From Isoetes taiwanensis (Eukaryota; Streptophyta; Lycopodiopsida; Isoetales; Isoetaceae): 64,000 bases of DNA. Under the pieces are notes generated by a model. That model was not told where the DNA came from, searched no databases, and was given only the letters and a program-made list of their open reading frames with translations. The stretch is taken from assembly GCA_021234155.1 (NCBI GenBank), contig JAJEKV010000071.1:3718483-3782482 (forward strand). Reading direction: 5' to 3'. This document shows positions 11,340-24,115 of the stretch, in pieces. Every line of letters starts with the position of its first letter. Position 1 is the first letter of the stretch. A program made the translations under genes and the position numbers.

Positions 11340-13498
11340 AATAATTAAAAACAAACTGTAAAAACAGAATATACCTTTCTTTGGAGTGTCTTCTTTAAAA
11401 AGATATACATTCTTGATCACCTTACCTTTCTTTGTAGCATTACTAAGGATTAAAGTTTTCAGCATAGGGCACACATATATCCATAACCTATTCACTGACC
11501 AAAGAAATAACTGTTTTTGTATTATCAACTTCAGAATCTTGATAAAGATTACTGAGATCTTTCAGAACTTCTGATTCATTGTCTTCAAGAATGTCCAGCT
11601 CGAAACTAAGAGCCGAATCCATGTTAACCACTTCAACTCACTGTAACTCAGTAATCACATTGAGATTGAAACAAAAACTACTAAAGCCCAAAGCAATCTT
11701 TGTTTGCTTGCCATCGCACCTTTCAAAAAACAAAGATCCGATACCTGATACACAAAAATGGACAAATCAATAACATGCAACCACATTTTTCCAAAAAATA
11801 TACAAAATCATCAAAATTTACCAAAATCGGTTGCAAAAATGCCATCACTCGTCGCCTTAAGGTTATAAAAATGCCAGAACTTGTTCTAGCGCCATAATCA
11901 CATAAGAAAATGAGAAAACGCGGAGCTACTAGCAAATTTTCTTAAAAAAAGCTAAGATCTAGCTTAGCATGGTGCAGCGCCTCGGATTTGACCTTCAAAA
12001 CTGTCAGCGCCACCGCACAACATCAAAGCACCATCGACAAAGATGAAGCAGCTCATCGGACTTGTAGAAGGAAGGACAAAATTAGACGTTGATGCTTTAG
12101 TCCACATCGACGCCATGTCAGAAAAGGGTCCAGACAACATTCACATTGCACGATTGTCATTTTAGGTGACATTCCAAGAGTCAAAAATGCCTCCGCCTAA
12201 CGACATCGACATTTTTTCCTCCCCAGAACGTTACCTAAAGTGACATTCCTGCATACAGATAGGGTAGAAGCAGCTGCATGGAAAGTGTATACGATTGGAA
12301 AGTATAAGGAATCAAATGCACCCAAATCTAGAGACTGAATCGTATCATAAGTGGAATTATAGCAAATTTTGCCTCTGGGAGCTTGTACAATATGATAAAA
12401 TAATCTTTCTTCATTCAGACTTACTAGCTTTAAAAATTCTGGATTTCCTGTTTAAGATGCCTGAAATTTTTGCAACTATCGACGGTGGGAAGTCTTATTA
12501 ATTCATGTGCATGTTGGCTATGTTTTATGCACTTAAGTGCAACCACAGGGAACAATATCATTAAATTGCAAATTTCAAGTCCTTGTGTTCCAATAGAAAT
12601 CTAAATTAGTTTTGTGGTGTTTTGGTGGGGCTGGTTGGGGGGGAGAACATCAAGGATTAGGTTGCATTTCCATGGGATGCCTCTGGACCCGACCTGCCCC
12701 GGCCATGCGTGCCCAAATCAGGGCCTTTTTTGTGGCCAAGTTATATGGACGCTGTCGATTGGACTTTATTGCATACCCAAAACCGTCCAGGTTCACCTGA
12801 AGACAAAATCGACCACTAGAATAAAAAACACAAAAATTTTAGAATTGATCTATCAGTAACAGTAACAGTCGTGCTGGATCCATTCTTTCTCATTCGGTTT
12901 TGGAAGGGAACAACTCGTTCAAGTTCTATTCACTTTTATAGAGGGGAAGGGCAGTAACAACGATCTTGACAAAAAGGTACAGTTTCCCCCCATTTTTTTA
13001 CAAGAAACTTTAATGTATATCAATTTTCATGCATATGACTTTTTTGTATTTTACCATTTCGCAGCTGCAACATCATTTCAACCAAACTTCTTATTCAATT
13101 TTTTAGGCACAATGGATCAATTGTAGACAATTATGTTTTTGGTGCTCTTGAATTATGTTTTTTTTTATTTGCAACTACTAGAAGGGACGAACACAATTAT
13201 TTAAGAATATGAAGATGTAGATCACATTTTAATTGAACTTCTCCAACAGCCTCTTAGCCAAGCTATCAGTTTTAACCATCATTCATTTAAATTGGATTTA
13301 TGTCTGTTCCAAAAGCATGCCACTTTTGCATACCCTTTTCTCAATATAGTGTTTTGTTGTGTGACATGCTGTTTTGCATTGTTGCAAATTTTTGCATTGT
13401 AGTAGTGGGTGGTTTAACATTTTCTTGTTTTAGTAAGAAGAATGTGGTGTTTCAATAGCATTTGTAGGTAACAACACATCAATATACACAGAACACTT
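11340..13498. other. noncoding spacer
   Basis: Only short unsupported ORFs are present. 11.58-11.94 kb may be the 5' flank of the recombinase relic. 12.6-12.8 kb is locally G-rich but shows no domain. I see no repeat structure or RNA gene. Confidence 0.4.
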
Positions 13499-13531
13499 TT
13501 TACATTGTATTCATTTGATATGAAGATTACA

Positions 13532-13837
13532 TCATGGAGGGACTAGTCCTTTCTTTGTCAAATAACTCTCCAGATAGGGATCCATCTCCTTAGTCCGATC
13601 TAGTTCTGGATGCGTTTTGACAACATCTGATACTGTTTTACCAGAAGCCAAGCCACTCATGATGGACATGAATAATACTAGAAACTCATCTGTTGAGTAA
13701 TCTTGTGGAGTATAAGATGGTGGATTTAGAGCCTGACCTTGATTATAAAAGCACTTAAGAGCATCATCATCTACTATTATGATGTCCTCTTTCTTTTGAA
13801 TGCCAAGCTGATCCATCATAGTACCAAGATGTTTCAC
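13532..13837 (-). CDS. hypothetical acidic protein fragment
   Basis: An open frame of about 100 residues on the minus strand, starting in MKHLGTMMDQLGIQKKEDII and ending LTKKGLVPP at 13532. The start codon is ATG at 13835-13837, but the same frame has coding-like sequence just upstream (HPRDPDGKLVFV), so this is probably the last exon of a longer protein. I do not recognise the family. Its neighbours on the same strand (13.95-15.44 kb) are degenerate, so it is probably a transposon-derived remnant. Confidence 0.35.
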   Translation of the reverse strand: MKHLGTMMDQLGIQKKEDIIIVDDDALKCFYNQGQALNPPSYTPQDYSTDEFLVLFMSIMSGLASGKTVSDVVKTHPELDRTKEMDPYLESYLTKKGLVPP

Positions 13838-13949
13838 GAAGACCAGTTTGCCATCCGGATCTCTTGGATGTGGAAACTTTATACACTTACTTTAGTCCCA
13901 AATCGTCACAAAGTCTCGATTCATGCACGGTAACACCCTAAGTACTTCA

Positions 13950-15443
13950 TCAACATTTCACGCGTTCCATTGAGGACCCGGATGGCAGCTCGAAACAATC
14001 CGAATGCTCGGGGTCATACCTCCTGCTAACAAGACTTGACTTATGTGATCTCACCAGACGGTCAACATGGATGGGATGTGTAAAAGATTGGCCAAGTGGG
14101 TAGTTGTCTGCATACTTGACTAGCCTACTCATTGCCTCCGGTGCAATTTCTTTTTAGTCATTTTACGCCAAAATGCCATCAAGCTGTTGCGGCGGGGATG
14201 TCCTTTCCTAAGTCCAGCAATCTTAGTACATCCACGATATCATTTTGATGCTTCATCTCCTCCGTGTAGTAACTTGGAGAAGGTCACCATAAAGCTCTCC
14301 TCACCCCGGACACCCCTTCACTAATAGAAACTGGAGTGAGGGCCGGTATTTTGAGGCCATCCGGTACTTGAAACATGACTTCGGCACTCACGTTCTTCTT
14401 CATCGGACCATCTTTGAAAGCGGTTGCCACGGCATGTGTAAATCGGCGAGATCTTTCTTGTGGTTCTTCACAACCTCCACTAGGAGTTGACAACATATGT
14501 CATCTGCTCCTCACAAATGATAAGAATACCTTGTTTCTTCATAAGATCGGTCTCTTTCTTTCTAGAGTGTAATACAAGATCCACCTTACCATTTGTTTTG
14601 CCTACATCAACATACCACTCATAGCTTGTCATCCATCTTCTCCTCGGGGCATGGAGGATGCGTTAATGCCGCCTCGATAATGGATTAGCTATCATCCGAC
14701 AATGCATAGGATCTTTGCGTCCTCATTGGGCTTTCCCTTCTTACGTGAGCTGGGCTCATTTGGAGTATCTTCGAGCCTCTTGCTTTCTTAGGAGGAGGTG
14801 TAGGAGCTACCATTCGGTTTTGTCTCTTCTTCCCGCAAGCGAGGGTGCAATACGCTTAAGCGATTTGGTGGTCATCAAATCCGGCCGGGTTAAAGTCTGA
14901 GAATGGCATCGGTCCCCAATTCTGAGACATGCACTCATAAAGGCGTGCCAATTACGGCATCCGAACGGACACTTTCGAAGGCAGGCCAACTAAACACGGT
15001 CATACTACTTTACAAATTATAGGCGAAGCGGTTAATCTGGCGGGACAATTTAACACGGGAAGGACATTTATTATGCGGATGCAAATACAAGTCAACTGCG
15101 AGAAATGAGCAGCTAAAGAAATGATAGACATGAGTGTGAGCAGCTATAGAAATTTAAGTCGCTTCTTCTGAAATAATAAGCGGAGTATAGGCGGAAGATC
15201 TGAGCAAATACGATAAATCTGATAAATCTGAGCAAACCGCGCACACTAATCGAGCAATGAACAATGAATGAATAATACGAGAATGATGACAATCGCGACC
15301 TTCAACACCTTTCTCTGGCGGCGCGGCACGAGTTTGGAGCGGCCACGACCTTTGGGCGGCATCTTAGCGATGATCTTGGCGCCTCGGAGTTCTTGAGTTC
15401 TTGGCGCCTCGAAGTTCTTGGCGTCACCGGAACAAGTCGACAA
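13950..15443 (-). pseudogene. degenerate minus-strand coding remnants
   Basis: Scattered short frames read in the same direction as 13532-13837: a Lys-rich stretch (SSRKKGKPNEDAKILC near 14.70-14.76 kb), VSAEVMFQVPDGLKIPALTP near 14.33-14.40 kb, and a basic start MPPKGRGRSKLVPRRQRK at 15363-15308 with a possible splice donor after it. The run of Lys/Arg and Ser/Pro-rich segments is common in plant transposon proteins, but I cannot assign a superfamily. Confidence 0.3.
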
Positions 15444-15532
15444 TCAAAAAGCAAGAAATGGAATTCAAAAACTTATATAGATTTCCATAAAGGCGATTAG
15501 GTGGTCGGCTTTTCGATCGGCGAGGTTTCATT

Positions 15533-15668
15533 CGGATCGACTTTTGATCGGCCGGTCAGATAGAAGCTGGCGGTTATTAAAATTTGCGGATCGACTTTTA
15601 ATCGGCGGTCAGATAGAAGGGAGCGGATATTTAAATTTCGCGGATCGACTTTTAATCGGCGGTTAGCA
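15533..15668. repeat. 54 bp tandem repeat, about 2.5 copies
   Basis: The block CGGATCGACTTTTRATCGGC starts near 15533, 15587 and 15640; the first two are followed by a near-identical GGTCAGATAGAAG segment. It may be the subterminal region of a DNA transposon. Confidence 0.8.
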
Positions 15669-16085
15669 ATCTTCACGATTGGGCCTAATGGGCCGGGGCG
15701 TGATCGTCTGGCGATAAATGGCTCTCTGAGCGCCCGTATTGTCAAATCCCATAATTAGATTTCACTCGGTGGCTAGAAAAGCGGTATAATTAACCGATAA
15801 TTTGAAACTACCACCTAATCTTGCCGCCCGACCTTTCTTGTCATTCGAACTTCGAAGAACTTGGAAAAACAGGGAAGAACTTCGGAAGAACTGGGAAGAA
15901 GTGGCGCTGGCGATGTCGGCGCCTTCATGTAAGTTCATCTACTCTTCCGAACCCAAGCTCCAAATTAATCCCATGATCTTGCGACATTGAGCGGCGTTGG
16001 AGAAGAATGTTACATCTTGACGGCAATTTGAAGAGGAGGGTGGGAAATTGCAAGATAGAATCGGTCGATCGGGAAGCAAATCGCC

Positions 16086-16322
16086 ATGGAGTTTCCTCAC
16101 GGAAATGATCATGTGAAGATTTTAGTAACTAATTGCCATTTCAACGGCGAAGCATTACCCGAAGGCATCATGATGGAGACACGATTGGGTGAAAGCATCG
16201 GAACCTTTGTTGCATGGCCGATAATTAACTTTAAAGAAGGTGAGTTTCATTTTCTTGGAAGACATAGAGGAAGATTGAGTGCTCATACTAAAATGCACAA
16301 GCTGATTACGTCATATGTATGA
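16086..16322 (+). pseudogene. DUF8039-like transposon protein fragment
   Basis: ATG at 16086 opens a 78-residue frame. GEALPEGIMMETRLGES followed by IGTFVAWPI resembles the DUF8039 module found in plant transposon-encoded proteins (often with En/Spm-CACTA elements), whose role is not known. The frame ends at 16322 without a further domain. The call rests on this short match only. Confidence 0.4.
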
Positions 16323-17189
16323 AATTAAAACGCTTGCATGCCGGACCATTCATTCAATATTGCAAAACTATAAGGCTGCCGGACGAGCATTGAGAATTTA
16401 AAAACAACGTATTCTTTACATGGATGGGATATTCTTTAAAAAACGCATTCTTTACATTGTTTTAATTACATCGTGTGTTATTGATCTATGTGTTATTCAT
16501 CCGTGTGTTGTTCCTCGGTAGTCTCAAATCTTTGGCACAATAGTCTCAAATCTTTGTTGAAAAAGATAAACCGGCATACAAGATTACGGCAAATAAGATG
16601 GTGCGACTATTGGGATATTACCCAAAAATGGCTTGAGAGGTGCGCAACTCTAGTTATCGACTTAGCATTCTCCATTTCAAGCCCCTCGAGCACGACACTA
16701 CTCATTGAATAAGCTTATGCTTGTAGCCTATCTTTGTACGGGAGGAACCGGTTGAATCTGGCGCCCGGTATGTTGATTGAATCTGGCGCCCGGTAGCGAA
16801 TTCATAAATCTGTAAGTTAGAGAGAAAAAACAAATTAGTGATTTCGCGCCATGAGCTAATACCATTCACTTATAATTTAAATGCCATGCGTGTATCCTTA
16901 TTGTACTTTAAAGCAGTACTATAATTTCTTCAGAAGCTGTATTGTAATTTTTAAATTTGAGAGAGCTGAAGTGAAATCACGCCAGGCGCGAAATATGTTT
17001 GTGTGCAAAATGTTTACATTAATGCAGGTCCAATACACGCTGGCGTGAAGCGCATAAAGCTAATTGCGTATGCAATTGGCGCCCGGTGTATTGACTGCTT
17101 GACAATTTAAACATTTTGCGACAAACATATTTAAGCGGGCGTGGCGTGATCGATTCAACTTTCTCAAAACCGAGAATGAAAAGAGCGAA
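16323..17189. other. noncoding region with repeated GGCGCCCGGT boxes
   Basis: TGGCGCCCGGT occurs near 16758, 16785 and 17078, with further GGCG-rich pieces between. No coding signal. Such short boxes could be subterminal transposase sites of the element that left the nearby coding remnants; this is inference. Confidence 0.5.
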
Positions 17190-17447
17190 TTCAAAGCGAC
17201 TTACGAAGAAATTACAGTTATGCTTTCAAGTTAGAGTTGACACTAAAGAAACATATTGCAGTCATTAAATCCTTGTATTGCCATTGAAAATTTTTACATT
17301 ATTAGAGTTGCCAGAATTCAAAAGCGACAGCTTCGAAATTACGGTTACGCTTTCAAGTTAGAGTAGAAACTAAAGAAACATATTACAGTCAGTAAATCCT
17401 TGTATTGCCATTGAAAAATTTTACATAAGGCCTTTTATTAGAGTTGC
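17190..17447. repeat. two-copy tandem repeat, period about 126 bp
   Basis: The segment starting TCAAAGCGAC at 17191 (with GCTTTCAAGTTAGAGT and AAATCCTTGTATTGCCATTG) recurs from about 17317 with few changes. Confidence 0.85.
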
Positions 17448-17577
17448 CCAGCTCTGTGTTACAAAATTACAGAAGTTCTAGGCAGTTTAAGGAGATGCCT
17501 AGCTCCATTCATAATCCTCATTTGAGGCCTTTTTTGGAGATGCCCAGCTCGCTCTTCTGAACCAAAAACTAAATAAC

Positions 17578-17608
<31 letters not shown>

Positions 17609-17840
17609 GCCCTCTACCTCCTCCTCTTCTTCCTCCTCCTCTTCTTCCTCTCCCGGGGGATTCACCTTTCAATAGCGTATAACCCATGAGAGTTCAACGG
17701 AGGGGTGTTTTTTGGACCATTTGCGTACGTATACATAGGGGTTAGGGGTGTTTTTAGGCACTAATCTGGAGCAATATCTATACACATAGGGGTCAAATTG
17801 CCTTTTACGAATGTGTATACAAGGGGGATTTTTTGCTACC

Positions 17841-18310
17841 CTACGAACGCAGATGCCATACCCCCTTTATGTATAAGTGCATCCCCCGGGCTTCCTCTGA
17901 ACTTTCATCTGCCATCTTCGTCAGGATGTCTTCGGCAGCATCTTCGTCTTCGGAGGAGGAGAGGGCGTCCATAATCAGCTGCTTTTTTTCTTCTTCTAAT
18001 TCTTCCCGCCATATTTCTTCTTCTTTTTCAATGTCGTTCTCCATCTCCTCATCTGAATCAAGGGGAGTATGGGGGGACTCGGGGCTGCTGGCGCTGGTGC
18101 TCAGATAATCTTTTCCCGGGCGGAGCTTGCTCTGCAGAAATAACTCCTCGCAATTATCCGGACTGTGGTGCGGAAGGCAGCCACAGCGGCATCTGCGGGA
18201 GGGGGGAATGGATTTCTTTATCAATTTTTTTATCTGCCTCTTCGCCTCTCGGAGGCAAGTCCGGCGGGATGGAGCGGGACGAGGCCGGGCAGCATGGCTC
18301 ACCATGGTAG
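17841..18310 (-). CDS. small Arg-rich then acidic protein, unknown
   Basis: An open minus-strand frame extends from beyond 18400 to 17841; the first credible ATG is near 18304 (MVSHAARPRPAP). The N-terminal half is basic (LREAKRQIKKLIKKS) and has a Cys cluster (RRCRCGCLPHH); the C-terminal half is Glu/Asp/Ser-rich and probably helical (EEIWREELEEEKKQL, LSSSEDEDAAED). Only the first of these halves looks able to bind nucleic acid. It lies beside the plus-strand DUF7869 relic and may be an accessory or first-exon protein of a transposon. No family recognised. Confidence 0.35.
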
Positions 18311-18419
18311 AAGGCGCTAGAAGGAAGAAAGGATTGGCGGTTGAAGAAAATGGCGCTAGAAGAAAGAAATGGCGGTTGAAGGAATGGAGGGTTTCATGCA
18401 AGATATAGAGTAGTTGCAT

Positions 18420-18999
18420 GCAAGATTTCTTATAGGCGCGGTTGTAATTATGATTCCATCACATCATACAAGATTTATATCATATACGAATTACCTATCA
18501 TTACTTCTATTGAATTAATTACGCCCTAGGTTATCATTAATTCTCTATAGAATTACCCACATGTCAGCTATACTTAAAACCTATGTTTTCATTAATTTTG
18601 TATAATTACCTAGACCCCAGCTATACTTACAACCAACTTTGGCCCATCTAGATTTACGACCTATACTTACCTCATTAGTACTACTAGCATACACCCTATG
18701 TTACCATTAATTTTGCAATAATTACCTACACCTAAGCTATACTTACAACCTATTTTTGGCTGCACTTACAACATATATTTGTCCATTTAATGGTTTTTTT
18801 GGTATTTCTTAAAGTTCCCTTTAATCGGTTCTCAAAATTACTTTGTCCTTTTTTCGAACTAATATTAAGACATTTCACTTTATATAGGTGATGCGTGTGG
18901 ATCCTAAAAAGGGTAAAAATGTAATACCTATCCCCCCAACATGTTTCAACATTGTTACCACATGTTCTTATCACATTGTTACCCCATTGTAAACATTGT
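18420..18999. other. AT-rich noncoding spacer
   Basis: No coding signal. 18.53-18.77 kb contains loosely repeated pieces (CTATGTTACCATTAATTTTG type) that look like a decayed tandem repeat. Confidence 0.4.
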
Positions 19000-21830
19000 T
19001 CTTGTAGGTCAATGCTGTGGACCACCCAAAGGGTATTGAGGCTATCCTCTACAAAAGGTTGGATTGGAAGAATAAGAAGGTGAAACTGAAGCACCAATGC
19101 AATAAGGAGCTAGTAGGTGAAGGAACTATCATACTAGCTGATCCTATCCAGCCATCAATGATGAAAGGTTAGGAGAGGATAAAGTGGGTGTGGTCATAAC
19201 AAGTTTAAAGGAAAAATGGAAGGAAAAAGGATCAAATCACCGAGGATTGCCTTCGCTTGTATTAAACAATTCGAGAGGTTCCATGCATCATGCCATGGCC
19301 TATAGCCCTTTGCATTGAGTTTATAGGAGAATTCCTTTTACGAGAGCCGAGGTTGTGGATGACACGATTTTCTTAATGCACCTCAATAGCTTCCGGGACC
19401 ACATTTTCGGAGAAGAGGGCACACTCGGTGGTGAAACATTATCCTAGCAAGAGGTCCAAGTCAAGTAGTGATTGTTCGTGAAGCTCGACTAAGGTAAGGG
19501 GAATGGAATGTTGTTGGGCTAATTGTGTTCAGAAGTTTGAAATTGATGAATTGGTGGAAGCAAGAGCCACCTTCAAGAGTATGGACTTACATGTACTCCA
19601 TTCATGAGCTTGCACTTCAAGATGAAAAATTTCCAAAAAAAAAAAAATACCTTTGCTAGGGACATGGATATGTAAAGTTGCATGGATACATATTCATGGC
19701 ATTCCAATTTCATCTTGGCAAAATTGGCAAGCAAGTCATGCAAAGGGGAGTAAAATTGCATTACATGGAAATAATGGCATGTTGAGGCTAACTTCTAGGA
19801 TCTGGCTGCTAGGGAGGTTTTTGAAAAATATGTTGAATTCAATCCGAGAATATGCCACATAAAAGTAGGAAAGATCAACGAGGGAAAAATAGTTGTCGAG
19901 AAGAGATTGCCATCCCATTGTACCCGGAAAGAGCATATTGGAGGAAGTGAATGCTTTGCTTGAGAACTTCTGGTGCACGCAATATCTCAACCCGGCTTGG
20001 TAGACTATGGAGCAAGCACTTCAAGCATGTCACTATAGACACTTGAACAACTTTGCAAAGTGCAACTTGTGTGCTAAGTTGAAAGAGATTCTTGATAAGA
20101 CCAAGCAACCAAGCCAAAGGGCTAAGATAAGGGAGCAAATGAAAGATCACATGGCGGACCAACTATCACGTAGATCCACTTATTGTATGTGGAGAACATT
20201 ATCATGTTTGGAACCCAATAACTATGTTTGTATTATACATGACAAGATGGATCAATCGAAGACTTGTTTTACAAAGTATAGTTACATACCCAAGCAAATC
20301 AATAGAGCTTATCCTTTGCAAGTCTCTCGACAAGTGCAATAGTGCATGGCTGGTTGCCAATTTATTATGGCCATTTTAGTTTGCAATTGTGGAGTGATGG
20401 TCTGATTTTCATATTGGAAGTGTGATGAGGTGCTTGAGGAACTATGAGAGTGGTTATTACGGTGACCTCCACAACCACGGAGGTGGTAGCCAACCACTCT
20501 TGATTGCATTGTTGGATAGAAAGCCTAATAATTTAGAGAAGTTTACTAAGGCAAGGTTTAGGAAGTCGGTGCTTACGAACATGTTGGAGCCTCAAGTTCA
20601 CGTCCCCAACCTCGAGATCTACCACCAAGGTTCCTCCTCCAACTTGACAATTGTCTTTGGACGGAATAAAAGCAGTATATGTTCTCATTCCTATCTTATT
20701 TAACAGCCGTGGGTGTCTTTGAAAGAGTGAATTTAGGGTTCTTAATGCATGGACATACTCATGAGGATGTGGATGCATTGTTTGGGAAATATAGTCTTGC
20801 CAGGTTGAAATCTCAAGCTGTGACCAATCTTCCTAGACTAATGGAAGTTCTTAGTGAATGCATTTCACCTTCTCCTATAGGGTTGATCATACAAGAGGTG
20901 CACGATTGGAAGAATTTTATCGAAGGTTATGCTCTTGATATGGAAGGTCAATCTAGACCTCTTGATTACACTTTTACGGGTCATGGGAAATAAGCCAATC
21001 ATGCAATGGAAGATGAGACCTTAGGATGATAAATGGAGGCCGGATAAGGGAGTACCTATATGGCACGAAGATGAAAATGGTAAACCTAAGATTCCAAGGG
21101 TCAACCAAAAGCTCTTAAGCCTTTTTCGAGAGGTGGATTCATTGCAAAGCCATTGGGCGGCATTTACGAATACATCAAGTATTGGAAAAATAACCCGATG
21201 ATACCAACCTTGCATTGATAGATTATTGGACACGGTACATGGACTATTGGGACAAGTAGACACATCCTCGATGAACTCAAAGATGGATGGCTACCTAAGA
21301 CTAGGTGGAGAGATTTGATAACACCGAGGAAGGCGATGATGTGGTTAGTGGTATTAAAGTCCATGGCTCCTCCAATTCTTGAAAAACACTATGTTGGTCC
21401 TAGGAAAGGAAGGCCTAAATATCTCGGGCTGGAGGATTATGATCCCAAAAAGATGACTTGCTTTGCCATCAATTTGCACTTATATAGTACGAGGCTTAAA
21501 AGAGATATACCTGTGTGGATGGGTTACACCATCTCGAGAGGTTTGCAAAAAAGTAGGTGACCGCAATGTGAACAAAGTTCGTGTGGAGTGGTGGTGTCGG
21601 TGCACCCGTTAAATGCGAAAAAGAGAGGAAGAAAGGTATAGAGATTGTTGGACAAAGAGATGGAAAGAAACCCTATTGAAGGGGATGATTGGGTTGAGTT
21701 AGATACTATTTTGTTTTCATGGACCCCAAAAGGTCATCGAGGGCAAGACCGCTAGGGTTACAATACCGTGGAAGTGAGGAAGAAAGCTATGATATCTCTA
21801 GGGGTCACTTCTGAGAAGTAATTGGCAATA
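19000..21830 (+). pseudogene. DUF7869-family transposase-like protein, copy A
   Basis: Conserved blocks of the DUF7869 family, seen in many transposon-encoded plant and protist proteins, appear in order: a Cys motif (FAKCNLCAKLKEIL, 20.05 kb), HDKMDQSKT (20.24-20.27 kb, matching the usual DGMDQ.KT), MHGHTHEDVDALFGKYSL (20.75-20.80 kb) and a C-terminal part (DWVELDTILFSW near 21.69-21.72 kb). Between 20.34 and 20.70 kb the frame is lost and there are many stops, so the gene is dead. The N-terminal part (19.0-20.0 kb) is only weakly readable. The catalytic chemistry of the family is not established as far as I know; an RNase H-like fold is my inference. Confidence 0.7.
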
Positions 21831-21849
21831 TGTAACTCGACATGCATAT

Positions 21850-23900
21850 GTGAAATATTTTTAATTTTTAATGCAATCATGTTGTGCTGTTATAAAAAAA
21901 AAGTCACATTCTCGATGCAAATTTACTAACCCGGGAAAAAGTTGCAGTGCCAAAATGGTCCAAAATCCTGACATAAATCCAATTTAAATGAATGATGGTT
22001 TTTTGATGGTCTAAAACAATTGCAGGATGGAAGACTCTGACTTCTTTGACATGACATCTTATATATTTTGACCAGTGTATAAAATGTTGTTACGTCCAAA
22101 GTTTAACATCAAAGTTCCCATAGGATTTTTCCATGGTATCAGGTATCGCGGTTGGTACATCAGATCCCGGTCCACTTATTAATGGCATGTGACATCCCCT
22201 GTCTACGATGCTCCCATTGTATTGGAAGGCGGAGTTCACCCCCCTGCCAACCAAGCTGATAGAGGCCGTCCACCTGACACCAATCCTTTAGCAATGGATC
22301 AATGAGGAAGAATGGACGGGTCATCCGTCCCGTCTTCCCTCGGGACCGTCCTAGCTGCGGAAGCGTAAATAAATGTAAGCACATGATATCAAATGCAAAC
22401 AGAGTCACCTCGAAGGGTGACTAAACCATAGCATACATGTATAAGCACATCCACAACATCATCATCACATGGGAGATCCTACCTGAGACTCAGACTTCAG
22501 GGTATGGACTGACGGCTTGGGTCTCCAGAAACCATTGCAGACAGAATTCATGAGAGTGGATTGGGCTAGCATAGGAACATGGCTGTTGGGTAGTCCTCTC
22601 CATCCGCCCCTCCTGTGTACACTTTGCAGAACAGGTTGAAGAGACTTGGGACTGCACCGTAGCCTACCGGGTGCGTAGCCAGGGGCTACTACAGGGGTTT
22701 CATCTCCCCAGCCCCGATGAGGCAGGAAGGGGATCACCCCCTCCTGAGGCATGCATGCCCATCACAGGCGGCTAGAGGGCCACTGCCCGTCTTCGGCTTG
22801 AACCTCATTGAAGGTGACTCATCACCCAAGAGGTGTCGAGCTCATGCCTTGCCCACACGCAGTGGCAAGCCATTAAGCGTAGCCTGCTAAGATCCCTGAT
22901 AGGCTTTACACACCAGAGGGATCAGTCTGTAATGGGACAAGTCCTCCTTATTCCACTGTTCTAACCCCGCCACTCAAAACCAGACAGTCCCTTGTACACA
23001 GACCGCATTAATTGGGAATTAATGAGGCTATCTAGATGCATCTACTACTGAAGGTTTCAGGGTCTCTACCCCCCTTCCCAATACACAGGAGTGAGCATCG
23101 AATGGAACATCATCATCAAAGAACTGAGATACTGAATAATATCTAATCTTTCTACCTAAACATACATGGTTAAGTTCTTTAGTTAAGGCTTGTGATCTTA
23201 GGATCTATAAGGCTGCTAAAACTAATCTACCATGCTATCCTAGCTCATTGCCCGGCTAAAAGTTGGCATTGCACAACGGATCACAGGTTACCTGATCCCT
23301 GGCTTTCTCCTGCTCCTCGAATCACGTCCATGCCTTCGCTTGGGTTGAAGGCAACTGTTCCTGGAAGATCTGTTGTGCAAAGGCAGCTTGCCGGCGCCTG
23401 GCAATGCGAACTAGCTTCTTGGCTTGGCCGGAATGGCCCAAGGAAGCCAAAATGCGAAAATGGAAAAGGTTTAGAGTTTCCCCTTTTGTTCCTTTTACAT
23501 GAAACAAAGTTTAAATTGAAATGCACTTATTTGCTCCACACGCACTTCAAAAGGAATCTTTGAAAGATTCCCTAAAATTCCCTAAAAAAAGTCCATTTTG
23601 AAGGTTTGCTCGTGACAAGTGTGACAATTTAGTTAATTTAGGTACCTTTTTTGAGGGGTTGATTGAACATAGCTTCTATGCAAAAATATTTAACAGCTAT
23701 TTTCATCCTCCTAATTTGGAACAAAAAATAGTTACTTATATGAAGTGTAGCAAAAAAGGGGCAATAAAAAAAACAACAAGGGTAGTAGAGTGGCAAAGAA
23801 GTGATATATTCAAAGCTTGTGAAAATTTTACAAAATTATAAACAAAATTGTCAAAAATATAGGATATTTTGACAAACCCTCATCACCTGCACTTTTTGTT
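21850..23900. other. noncoding region, probable LTR-derived sequence
   Basis: TGTGACATCC at 22186 and the minus-strand TGTCACACTTGTCACG at about 23622 could be the ends of one LTR (about 1.4 kb), read on either strand. The inside is GC-richer than its surroundings and has no long ORF with a known domain. I found no matching 5 bp target duplication, so the solo-LTR call is tentative. 23.6-23.9 kb is AT-rich and probably belongs to the 3' flank of the DUF7869 copy B gene. Confidence 0.35.
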
Positions 23901-23934
23901 GTTTACATGTTTGAGTCATCGGACAAACTTACAT

Positions 23935-24094
23935 TTTGCAGCAATATCAGGATGCATGTCATCCTCAGACTCATTTAGTCCATGATCAGTAGAGACTTCA
24001 TCCTCACCTTCACTCTCAAAATGGATATACTCGAACGATCTTCTTCCTCAGTGTCTACAAGTGAGTCTTTATCATCATCTTTTTTGGCCGTCTA
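23935..24094 (-). pseudogene. 3' coding tail of DUF7869 copy B, separated by an insertion
   Basis: Read on the minus strand, this stretch encodes an acidic tail (KKDDDKDSLVDTEEEDRSS, then HFESEGEDEVSTDHGLNESE after one frameshift) ending at a splice-donor-like AAAT/GTAAGT near 23938. It lies exactly on the far side of the 7.77 kb TA-flanked element that cuts the gene at 31864, in the orientation expected for a continuation. Confidence 0.5.
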
Positions 24095-24115
24095 AGGGTG
24101 CAAAATCGGTACTGG
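24095..24115 (+). repeat. left terminal inverted repeat of the 7.77 kb element
   Basis: Pairs with 31843-31863, 17 of 21 positions identical. Core GGGTGYAAAATCG is shared. Confidence 0.65.

Noticed and set aside
13739-14132. Possible En/Spm transposase near DPDGKLVFV
   Set aside because: Too short and without the family's catalytic motifs.
17578-17606. Poly(A) run as the 3' tail of a retroposon
   Set aside because: No upstream coding or target duplication recognised; the following CTCCTC-rich stretch is simple sequence.
22188-23622. Solo LTR with TGTGACA ends
   Set aside because: Ends look right on both strands, but the flanking 5 bp do not match, so it is kept only as a tentative region and not as an element.
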